NCBI RefSeq assembly: GCF_014212495.1
Contig: NZ_JACKZC010000003.1
Coordinates: 1-64,000 of the forward strand
DNA length: 64,000 bases
Direction of reading: 5' to 3'
Source of the DNA: Pontibacter sp. Tf4
GTDB taxonomy: Bacteria; Bacteroidota; Bacteroidia; Cytophagales; Hymenobacteraceae
The first letter of the stretch is position 1. The number at the start of each line of letters is the position of its first letter. The position numbers and the translations under genes are program-made. The notes below the pieces were generated by a model, which had not been told where the DNA came from, did not search any database, and saw only the letters and a program-made list of their open reading frames with translations. Positions 33,005 to 39,890 of the stretch are shown piece by piece.

Positions 33005-34819
33005 TCAAAAGAAACACCATCCATAAGTAATTGATAATAAGCTATGTTTTACGGGAGTTACGATTCCCCTACGGACTACTGAAAGGGAAAAGTGATGATT
33101 TTGATCGCTTTTCCCTTTTTCTTTTTCCACTAAAAACTGCTGTATCTGGCAGGAAAGGGCAAAAAAGCCATTTACTCGCTGGGTTCGATAACCTTCCATT
33201 TCACGGTCAAAATACACACCTTCCGGGAACATCATCGCTTGCAGTTGTTTACGGCCTTGTACATTTGCTTTACTCCATGATTGTGAGATAGTTACCGCTT
33301 TTTCTAAGCCCATTTTAATGAACTCTTTGGGGTTCGATAAGGCGGGCGCACACTTTTCCAGATTTCGCTCGATTTCCAACAGCTCAGTCTTCAGTTCTGA
33401 ACTGTACCTGACAAACATTTCTTTCTCGATTTCGCCAAAAGCATAGCGGCGCTCAATCACATCCAGTCTCTTTTTAAGTTCTGTGTGCTGGGTCTGCAGA
33501 CGCTTCTCTTCGCTGCGGCTTTCTTCTGTTAACTTATAGTAAGTCTCTTCCATGATCTCAGCCAACTTAGGTAGATACCTAGGATCAACTTCGAGTTCCG
33601 ATAAAAAACCTTCGTATAGGTTATGCAGCTTTCCAGCATTACGGTTCAGCTTGCAGCCGATGGTATTACACTTGTAGTAGTGAATCTGCTTTTTCTTCAT
33701 CTCATAGCCTGTTAAAGGCTTTCGGCAGCTACCACACTTGATGTGATGACGCAGCGGCAATTCTTCATCTTCTTTCACCTGCGTATAGCCATGCGCGTTC
33801 TGCGCCTGCAGGCCGTTTACCTTTAAAAACATCTGGCGCGTGATTAGCGGCTCGTGCTGCCCTTCCACCACTTCGCCGTCTTCCAGTAAGCCATGAGAGA
33901 TCAAACCGCAGTAGAAGGGGTTTTTAAACAGCTTTGTGATGGTTTGGTTGTATAACACCAATCCCTGCGCTTTCAGGCGCTTAATGATGTCGGTATTGCT
34001 TAATCCCTGCTCAGCTTTCAGCTGAAACGCCAGGCGAATAAGTTTACCAGTTTTATTAGGTTTTAAAACCACATCTTTACCCACAATGACTTTATCATAG
34101 CCCATCGGAACCTTACCTACCCACAAACCACGTCTGACGCGCGCTTCCATGCCCGTCATGCATTTTTCCCGGCGTAGGTCGTTATCAAACTGAGAAAACA
34201 GGAACTGTATACCCTGCTGCAATTTACCTGATGCCGTTTGGGTATCCACAGGCTGCGTTACCGCTACAACAGAAATACCCATACGACCTAACTCATCCAC
34301 AATACCAATAGCCGAAGAGCCGGTACGTGAGAAGCGGTCATGGGAATACACTATGATGTAACCTACCCGCAGTTTGCTTTTCTTTACAAACTCGAGCATT
34401 TTCTGGAATTCCTTGCGTTCGTCTGATTTCGCGCTTTCGTAGGTACCACCGAACTTACCCACTACCTGGTACCCATGGCGCTCAGCGTAGGCCGTACAAC
34501 GTTCTAGCTGCGTCGAAAGGCTTTGATTGGTCTCGGCCTGCTCTTTGGTCGATACGCGGGTATAGATAATGGCTACCTTACCGCGTGGTGTAGCTTTCTT
34601 ATTACCTTTCTGCAGTGGCCTTGCAAAGATGCTTAGTTCACTCCCTTTCCCTGTTGTAGCCCGAAGTGCAGTAGGTTTCTTTACTACCCCTGATGGCTTA
34701 GCAGCAACTTTAGTAGTAGATTTTGCTTTAGTAGCTGCCTTCGTTGCGTTAGCTGCTTTTTTCGTTTTCGGTGCAGCCTTGGCTACCTGTAGCACAGCTG
34801 CGGTGGTTTGCTTTTTCAT
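33005..34819 (-). CDS. Large serine recombinase with Lys/Ala-rich N-terminal tail
   Basis: A 604-residue serine recombinase. After an unusual N-terminal tail of about 80 residues rich in Lys, Ala and Thr (histone H1-like), the resolvase domain starts at KVAIIYTRVSTKEQ with S90 as the nucleophile, and continues with VYSHDRFSRTG and FSQFDNDLRRE. The recombinase domain (about 225-330), a zinc ribbon (HIKCGSCRKPLTGYE with KCNTIGCK) and a coiled coil (about 430-490) follow. Large serine recombinases integrate and excise mobile elements. The start is only 12 bp from the upstream stop, so the gene ends a minus-strand operon. The last 40 residues overlap a terminator-like hairpin and may be non-native. 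Confidence 0.93.
   Translation of the reverse strand: MKKQTTAAVLQVAKAAPKTKKAANATKAATKAKSTTKVAAKPSGVVKKPTALRATTGKGSELSIFARPLQKGNKKATPRGKVAIIYTRVSTKEQAETNQSLSTQLERCTAYAERHGYQVVGKFGGTYESAKSDERKEFQKMLEFVKKSKLRVGYIIVYSHDRFSRTGSSAIGIVDELGRMGISVVAVTQPVDTQTASGKLQQGIQFLFSQFDNDLRREKCMTGMEARVRRGLWVGKVPMGYDKVIVGKDVVLKPNKTGKLIRLAFQLKAEQGLSNTDIIKRLKAQGLVLYNQTITKLFKNPFYCGLISHGLLEDGEVVEGQHEPLITRQMFLKVNGLQAQNAHGYTQVKEDEELPLRHHIKCGSCRKPLTGYEMKKKQIHYYKCNTIGCKLNRNAGKLHNLYEGFLSELEVDPRYLPKLAEIMEETYYKLTEESRSEEKRLQTQHTELKKRLDVIERRYAFGEIEKEMFVRYSSELKTELLEIERNLEKCAPALSNPKEFIKMGLEKAVTISQSWSKANVQGRKQLQAMMFPEGVYFDREMEGYRTQRVNGFFALSCQIQQFLVEKEKGKSDQNHHFSLSVVRRGIVTPVKHSLLSITYGWCFF
33083..33125 (+). terminator. Plus-strand terminator-like hairpin inside the recombinase 3' end
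   Basis: AAGGGAAAAG (33083-33092) pairs with CTTTTCCCTT (33108-33117) and a further GTGAT/ATCGC extension is possible. It is followed by a T-rich run up to 33125. It is oriented to stop plus-strand transcription coming from the DUF262 operon, but it lies within the antisense reading frame of the last 40 or so codons of the recombinase. Confidence 0.55.
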
Positions 34820-34831
34820 GTTCTACTTGGG

Positions 34832-35335
34832 TTAAAGGGGAAGAAACTTTGTTACTTTTTTGTTACTCTGGCCTTTTAACTTTTGTACTTTAGAAACTTT
34901 TGCTGATGTAGCTTCTATTTCATCATCAGTTGTGAAAGCTATCTGCGGTTCCTGCTGATGTTGGTTGAACACCCAGGCGCTATAGCGCAGCATAAAATCC
35001 ACCTGTGCCTGCGCTTCTGCTTCGGTTAAGTGTTCCAGCCCCGGTGTCTGCCGGAGCTCGCGCACATGGCGCTCTATTGTTTCTGTTTCTTCTGCGAGCT
35101 GCTTGTAATAGCTATCATAAGCGCTCAGCTCTTCAGCTTCTTCAAGTTCTACAGGTTTACTAGCACTTGCTTTGCCTTTAGGCTTTACTTGATTTAGTTT
35201 TTGATGCTGTTTACTATTCTGTTGTTGGTTTTTCTTTTGTTGAGCTTTAGTTAAGGTTTTCACTATTGTGTTTGCCAGTGCCACAAGTCCGGGGCGACCG
35301 GTACTCGGGCGGGCTATACTATAGGTGCGGGGCAA
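34832..35335 (-). CDS. Hypothetical protein of the recombinase module
   Basis: A 167-residue protein. The N-terminal third is basic and Gln/Lys/Asn-rich with low complexity (KKNQQQNSKQHQKLNQ), so it is probably disordered or DNA/RNA-binding. The C-terminal half has an acidic helical segment (LEEAEELSAYDSYYKQLAEE) and a compact part ending TEAEAQAQVDFMLRYSAWVF. No family is recognised. The stop is 12 bp before the serine recombinase start, so it may be a recombination directionality or accessory factor, but this is only inferred from position. Confidence 0.55.
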   Translation of the reverse strand: MPRTYSIARPSTGRPGLVALANTIVKTLTKAQQKKNQQQNSKQHQKLNQVKPKGKASASKPVELEEAEELSAYDSYYKQLAEETETIERHVRELRQTPGLEHLTEAEAQAQVDFMLRYSAWVFNQHQQEPQIAFTTDDEIEATSAKVSKVQKLKGQSNKKVTKFLPL

Positions 35336-35389
35336 CCGCTACCTTTGGTTCTTGCCTGATCATCGTCAGGAAAAGTAAGCGAATCTGCA

Positions 35390-36367
35390 CTAAACACGGC
35401 GTTTTTGCTCGCGACTGAAGTAGAGCTGGTCGCCACCGCGGTGCTGCAGCTGGATCTTCTGGAAATTCTTCAGACCAACTGCATCTTTTACTTTGGTGGA
35501 TGTCCGCTCATCCAGCAGGCCATCCATGGTAGTAGTAAGCAGCATACTTCGCTTTTCATCAAAGCTGACTGTTACCTGCTTTAAGCTTTTGTTGCGTATG
35601 GCTCGGATAACCTGCAGTTCTTCTTCACTGAGCAGCGACAGACGCGGTATGTACTGAATCTTGTCGTCGTCCAGCAGATAGGCTGTCAGGTGCTGGGTGA
35701 TCGATAAATATACATGTGTTCTGTTTTGCAGTACCTTGCCTTCTGGTCCCATACCTTGCATCTCGTCCAGCCACGGTGCTAGTTCGCCAGTTGAAAAAAG
35801 CATTAGGCCTACTTCCTGCTTGCGGTACAGGGCGGCATAGATAAAGGCTTCGAGCTGCGTAAAACCTATACCAAAGGTATGCAGCAGTTCATCCAGCTGT
35901 CCGGTCTTTACCAGTTCCAGAAGTTCAGTTACTTCAGCTGGCTTCATGAGCTTCGATAGCTCTATGCGTACTTTATCAAGCAGAGCTGGAGATAAATCCT
36001 TGCCGTTGATCTTAAACCTAGTGAACAGATAATCACGAATTACTTTTATCCGCTCTACCGGCAAACCTTGACTATGTAAATCTCGGGCCAGCCGAAGCCA
36101 CAGGTATTCGGTAAAAGGCATTGCAGCTTCCACTGGTACTTCAGCGACTATACCTGCCTTTAGCCAGTCAGCATACATTGCTTGCGTTACACCCGCTTGG
36201 GCTACAGTAAAAAGCGGCTCACGCAACTTATAGTATAGTTCTTCTGCCTGCTCTTTTTCGTGTGCATCCAGGCTTAGATTAAACTTTGCCTGTTTAGGCG
36301 CAACATCAGGTGCTGATGTTAGTGTTTGCGGCGTAACTTCTATAACCATCATTCTATCGCTTATCAT
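35390..36367 (-). CDS. Hypothetical protein with a MerR-like helical segment
   Basis: A 325-residue, predominantly helical protein. Residues 51-112 (FTVAQAGVTQAMYADWLKAG, then PFTEYLWLRLARDLHSQGLP and VERIKVIRDYL) resemble the winged-helix pattern of MerR-type DNA-binding proteins. The C-terminal part ends with a beta-rich stretch (TVSFDEKRSMLLTTTMDG) and a basic tail. It overlaps the small membrane-protein gene by 14 bp. As part of the recombinase module, it may be a regulator or an accessory DNA-binding protein. Confidence 0.55.
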   Translation of the reverse strand: MISDRMMVIEVTPQTLTSAPDVAPKQAKFNLSLDAHEKEQAEELYYKLREPLFTVAQAGVTQAMYADWLKAGIVAEVPVEAAMPFTEYLWLRLARDLHSQGLPVERIKVIRDYLFTRFKINGKDLSPALLDKVRIELSKLMKPAEVTELLELVKTGQLDELLHTFGIGFTQLEAFIYAALYRKQEVGLMLFSTGELAPWLDEMQGMGPEGKVLQNRTHVYLSITQHLTAYLLDDDKIQYIPRLSLLSEEELQVIRAIRNKSLKQVTVSFDEKRSMLLTTTMDGLLDERTSTKVKDAVGLKNFQKIQLQHRGGDQLYFSREQKRRV

Positions 36368-36560
36368 CTGCTAATCTGTTATTAGAAATAGGTTGAAGAA
36401 CGACGGTACGCTCCTGCAACAGCCAATAGCATAACAGAGCTAACAGCAGAATAAAGAAACCAATCAGAATCCAGTTTCTAGAAGTACCTGTTGGTTGGGT
36501 TAGTTGTAGCGCCGAAAGATCCACTTCCGGCCAGGCTACGAGTGTGCCCCCTGTTAACAT
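36354..36560 (-). CDS. Small single-pass membrane protein
   Basis: A 68-residue protein with one strong transmembrane helix (about 29-49: NWILIGFFILLLALLCYWLL) and a short basic C-terminal tail. Its start overlaps the end of the 36554-37123 gene, and its end overlaps the start of the 35390-36367 gene. Translational coupling on both sides supports that it is a real gene. Function unknown. Confidence 0.5.
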   Translation of the reverse strand: MLTGGTLVAWPEVDLSALQLTQPTGTSRNWILIGFFILLLALLCYWLLQERTVVLQPISNNRLADDKR

Positions 36561-37123
36561 AGCGTTCTTGGATCCAGGATGTCAATAAACACCATGTCAC
36601 CTTCCTGACAATAGCATACATCGTACACACAGATGTACTGCTTCCCCTGGTACTGCACTGTAGTAGTGGCATACCGCACGTCAAAGCCGGCATTACCTAG
36701 AGCAGCCTGACTAATCGTGACGCCGGTGGTGCTACCTGCAAGAAACTGCTCGAGTATGTGCCGGTTTTGTTGCAGCTTCGACAAGATCAGCTTGTCTGTT
36801 TCACGCTGCACTGGCGCCTGGCTCTTTAGCTTTTTGATCGTTTGTTCAAGCCTGGCGATGTGCTGAATTTGTGCTTCAAGCCGCTGCTTTTGTTTTGCTG
36901 CTTGCTCTTGTAGTTGCCTGCGTTCGCGCAAGAGCAGATCTACCTGCGTGGATTGCTCGGCTGCGCGCTTATGGCTGCCCATTAAGATACTCGCTCCGTA
37001 CTGTGCAAAGGAAATGCCCCGCACTGCGGCTTCATCTGAAAGCTCTCGCTTTAGATCCGCCGGGATACGAACGGTTGCCGTGACACCATACTTGTCCGGG
37101 TGTCCATTTAAGTTTGTTTGCAT
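36554..37123 (-). CDS. Ribbon-helix-helix-like, coiled-coil hypothetical protein
   Basis: A 189-residue protein. The N-terminus GVTATVRIPADLKRELSDEA resembles a ribbon-helix-helix or mobilisation-protein type DNA-binding start. It is followed by a long coiled coil (about 64-105, LLLRERRQLQEQAAKQKQRL) and a C-terminal domain (about 130-189) with two conserved-looking cysteines in ICVYDVCYC. The gene leads the recombinase module operon. The RHH-coiled-coil layout recalls accessory proteins of mobilisable elements. Confidence 0.55.
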   Translation of the reverse strand: MQTNLNGHPDKYGVTATVRIPADLKRELSDEAAVRGISFAQYGASILMGSHKRAAEQSTQVDLLLRERRQLQEQAAKQKQRLEAQIQHIARLEQTIKKLKSQAPVQRETDKLILSKLQQNRHILEQFLAGSTTGVTISQAALGNAGFDVRYATTTVQYQGKQYICVYDVCYCQEGDMVFIDILDPRTLC

Positions 37124-37206
37124 TAGTTGTAAGGGTTAAAGGGTTAAAAAATTGATTAAAAAATTATAGAAGGTTATGCTTATTGATTAGAGTTTTTGTA
37201 TCAAGA

Positions 37207-37779
37207 CTACATTGGATCCGGATCGTCAGGCGAGAGCCCCAGCTCAGCACGCACTGCTTCCATAAAGCCTTTCATCTTCTCTTTGGCTTTCAGTTCGCGG
37301 TACACCCGGAATGGTTCGAGCATGGGGAAATTCTCAGATGTGTTCTCTCCGTTCAGCAGATGTTCTATCCCAGGTGTATCCCAAACCCGTTCAGCGGCTG
37401 GCTTTATATTTTTCTTCCCTTTCAGGCGCTCTGCCGTTTCATCAATCAAGTGATTCCCCAGCAAGCCATAGAGGTAATTTTCGGCGGCCTGTTGCATGCG
37501 GCGAATCCGCTCATCCCGCTGGCGCAGCATTTCCGATAAGGCATCCTGCCGCTCTTCTTTGGTTACCTTCTCTTCCAGTGTTTCGTAAGCAGCCAGCTCT
37601 TCTACACTTTTCCCAAAGTAGGCAGCCAGTTCTGAAAGTCGCTCCGGCGAAATAGCGACTTCCCCTTTCTCCATCCGACTTAGGTTACCCTTGGTCATAC
37701 CCAGTACCGTGGCGACTTGTTCCTGTGTGCGCCCCTCTTCTTTCCGGAGTGCTTTAATTTTTAAATGTAGGTTTTCCAT
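37207..37779 (-). CDS. XRE-family HTH regulator of the recombinase module
   Basis: A Cro/C1-type regulator of about 190 residues. The HTH is near the N-terminus (GRTQEQVATVLGMTKGNLSRMEKG). A helical C-terminal part (about 70-190) follows, with RERDERIRRMQQAAENYLYGL-like charged helices. The start at 37779 (MENLHLKIKAL) is preferred because HTH proteins of this type begin there, while 37794 would add five residues. The promoter region upstream (37795-37966) holds two tight palindromes that fit as its operator. It lies 83 bp before the rest of the module on the same strand. Confidence 0.85.
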   Translation of the reverse strand: MENLHLKIKALRKEEGRTQEQVATVLGMTKGNLSRMEKGEVAISPERLSELAAYFGKSVEELAAYETLEEKVTKEERQDALSEMLRQRDERIRRMQQAAENYLYGLLGNHLIDETAERLKGKKNIKPAAERVWDTPGIEHLLNGENTSENFPMLEPFRVYRELKAKEKMKGFMEAVRAELGLSPDDPDPM

Positions 37780-37811
37780 GCTGTAAACATACAACTATAA
37801 AAATATATTAC

Positions 37812-37846
37812 ACAACAGTTGTACAACTTTTATTTTTAAAAGTTGT
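37812..37846. promoter_or_regulatory. Two adjacent palindromes, likely HTH operator
   Basis: ACAAC-A-GTTGT (37812-37822) is directly followed by ACAACTTTTA (37823-37832) paired with TAAAAGTTGT (37837-37846). Both repeat the half-site ACAAC/GTTGT. They lie just upstream of the XRE gene start at 37779, a typical place for autoregulation. Confidence 0.55.
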
Positions 37847-37872
37847 GATTCAAGTAAAATAAGTGGCAAAGA

Positions 37873-37966
37873 TGTGAGACAATTTGTATCATTCGTGAGA
37901 CAGCTTCTATACACTTTGTCTCATGCGCGAGACAATTTGTTTACAAATTGTATACAAAATGTAAAC
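37873..37966. repeat. Iteron-like GAGACA repeats with a TTTACA dyad
   Basis: The hexamer GAGACA occurs at 37876, 37897 and 37929 in direct orientation and at 37917-37922 in reverse, so that TTGTCTC (37916-37922) and GAGACAA (37929-37935) form a dyad. The extended unit GTGAGACAATTTGT is nearly repeated at 37927-37940. Next to it GTTTACA (37939-37945) and TGTAAAC (37960-37966) form a second dyad. It may be a regulator array, an excision or recombination site, or an element origin. Confidence 0.5.
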
Positions 37967-38197
37967 GACTTGCTTACAATGTGTTACAGCAATTTTAAGT
38001 TTACCCAAAAATTCAGCTAAAGCATTATTATTGACAGCCAGTTTTTACTTTTCTAAACAGAGCTAAAGACCACGACCGAAGCATAAGCACACCAACTAGA
38101 AAGCACACAACCAAATACACTTCACCCCAACTATACCTTCTTCAAAACATCGCAAAAATTCTATATTATTCTATACTTACTCCATCCTTTTTCCTAC
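37967..38197. other. Non-coding stretch before hsdM
   Basis: A/T-rich, gene-free DNA between the dyad array and the hsd operon. It probably contains the hsd promoter, but no exact TAnnTTTG box was found. Confidence 0.35.
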
Positions 38198-38227
38198 CTT
38201 GTACTTTGTTTTAACACCGAGTACAAG
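38198..38227. repeat. Inverted repeat just before the hsdM start
   Basis: CTTGTACT (38198-38205) and AGTACAAG (38220-38227) are perfect 8-bp inverted copies with a 14-bp spacer, ending 5 bp before the ATG of hsdM. The repeat would fold over the ribosome entry site in the mRNA or act as an operator, so it could control the timing of methylase synthesis. Confidence 0.45.
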
Positions 38228-38232
38228 CCTAC

Positions 38233-39849
38233 ATGAGCACTACCAATACCCCATCTGCCAAAGCCAAGGCGGACATCGATTTTGAAAACGAACTCTGGAA
38301 TGCCGCCAACGAACTGCGCGGCGCTGTAGCCGAGAACCAGTACAAAGACTACGTGCTTTCGCTTCTGTTTTTGAAGCACCTTTCCGAGCGATTTGAGATA
38401 CGCAAGCACGAGATTGAACAGTCTTTTGCAGACCCGAAATGCGACTACTATAACATAGAGCAGCACCAGCAGACCGAGGTGCTGGAAGACGAGTTGGAGT
38501 ACCAGGTGAAGAACGTATACCGCCTGCCACGCGAGGCTACCTGGGCCTACCTGCGCGAGAACGCCGAGCAGGATGACATCAAGGTGAAGGTGGACCAGGC
38601 CTTTGTGCTGATCGACGAGATCCTGAGCAAGCGCAATCCCGATTACAAAGGCGTACTGGAGCCGATCTTCGTGAAAAGCCAGCTCTCCCCTACACAGGTG
38701 GCGGGGCTCATCAACCTGTTCTCCAAAGAGAAGTTCTCTGAGATCAACAACCCCGAATCCGACATCTACGGCCGCGTGTATGAGTACTACATCGGCAAGT
38801 TTGCCATGGCCGAAGGCTCCGGTGCGGGGCAATTTTTTACACCGGGCTCGGTGGTGCGTTTGCTCGTGGAAATGCTGGAGCCGCTCAAGGGCCGCATCAT
38901 GGACCTGGCCTGCGGTTCGGGTGGTATGTTTGTGCAGAGCCTCAAGTTTCTGCAGGCGCACGGCGGCGACAAAAACGACATCTCCATTTACGGGCAGGAG
39001 CGCTACGAAGGCACGCTGCGCCTTTGCAAAATGAACCTGCTGCTGCGCAACTTATCCTTCGACGTGAAGCTGGGCGACTCGCTGCTGCAGGACCGCTTCC
39101 CCGACCTGAAGGCCGACTACGCCCTCATGAACCCGCCGTTCAACATCAGTAACTGGCACCCTGAGCTGCTGCCCGACAACGACCCGCGCCTCTTCGGGGC
39201 CAAAGATACTTTTACCACGCCTGGCAACGCCAACTACATGTGGTTCCAGACGCTGTGGCACCACCTCTCGGAGCGTGGAACGGCGGGCGTGGTGATGGCC
39301 AACGGCGCCATGACCACCGGAAGCGCCGGCGAAAAGAACGTGCGCGAGCACATGATACAGCAAGGTATGGTGGACTGCATTGTGCAGATGCCCGACAAGC
39401 TGTTCCTGACAACCGGCATACCGGCCTGCATCTTTATACTAAGCAAGAACCGCGACGGCCGCGACGGTGAGCACCTCGAACGCAAAAACGAGATCCTCTT
39501 TATTGATGCCCGCAAACTGGGCACCATGGCCAGCCGCCGCCTGCGCGTGTTCGAAGATGCCGACGTGGCCCGCATTGCCGACACCTACCATACCTGGCGC
39601 AACATCGGCGGCAGCTACTCCGACACCGAGGGCTTCTGCAAGGCCGCTACCCTAGCCGAAGTGGCCGCCAACAATTACGTGCTCTCGCCGGGCCGCTACG
39701 TGGGCTCCGAAGCCGAGGAAGATGACGGCGTTCCGTTTGAAGATAAGATGAAGCTGCTGACTACCGAACTGGCCGCTCAGTTTGAGGAAAGTGCACTGCT
39801 GGAGAAGCGGATCCGGGAGAATCTGGAGGGGATTGGGTTTGGGTTGTAG
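38233..39849 (+). CDS. hsdM: Type I restriction-modification methylase subunit HsdM
   Basis: A 538-residue N6-adenine methyltransferase subunit. The helical HsdM N-terminal domain (about 15-160) starts with ENELWNAANELRGAVAENQYKDYVLSLL-type sequence. The catalytic domain has FTPGSVVRLLVEML, motif I DLACGSGGMF (224-233) and motif IV NPPF (300-303). With HsdS it protects host DNA, and with HsdR it forms the restriction complex. It is the first gene of the hsd operon. A KAP NTPase gene separates it from hsdS. It is GC-richer than the two genes that follow. Confidence 0.96.
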   Translation: MSTTNTPSAKAKADIDFENELWNAANELRGAVAENQYKDYVLSLLFLKHLSERFEIRKHEIEQSFADPKCDYYNIEQHQQTEVLEDELEYQVKNVYRLPREATWAYLRENAEQDDIKVKVDQAFVLIDEILSKRNPDYKGVLEPIFVKSQLSPTQVAGLINLFSKEKFSEINNPESDIYGRVYEYYIGKFAMAEGSGAGQFFTPGSVVRLLVEMLEPLKGRIMDLACGSGGMFVQSLKFLQAHGGDKNDISIYGQERYEGTLRLCKMNLLLRNLSFDVKLGDSLLQDRFPDLKADYALMNPPFNISNWHPELLPDNDPRLFGAKDTFTTPGNANYMWFQTLWHHLSERGTAGVVMANGAMTTGSAGEKNVREHMIQQGMVDCIVQMPDKLFLTTGIPACIFILSKNRDGRDGEHLERKNEILFIDARKLGTMASRRLRVFEDADVARIADTYHTWRNIGGSYSDTEGFCKAATLAEVAANNYVLSPGRYVGSEAEEDDGVPFEDKMKLLTTELAAQFEESALLEKRIRENLEGIGFGL

Positions 39850-39890
39850 GATTCGAGCCTTAATTTATTGTTGTTGCTTCGATTTAGTTT

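Noticed and set aside
37873-37966. CRISPR-like short repeat array
   Set aside because: The GAGACA units are only hexamers to 14-mers with irregular spacing and mixed orientation. No repeat-spacer structure and no cas genes are present.
38194-38961. 255-codon minus-strand frame over hsdM
   Set aside because: Antisense to a well-supported HsdM with motifs I and IV. It has no domain of its own.
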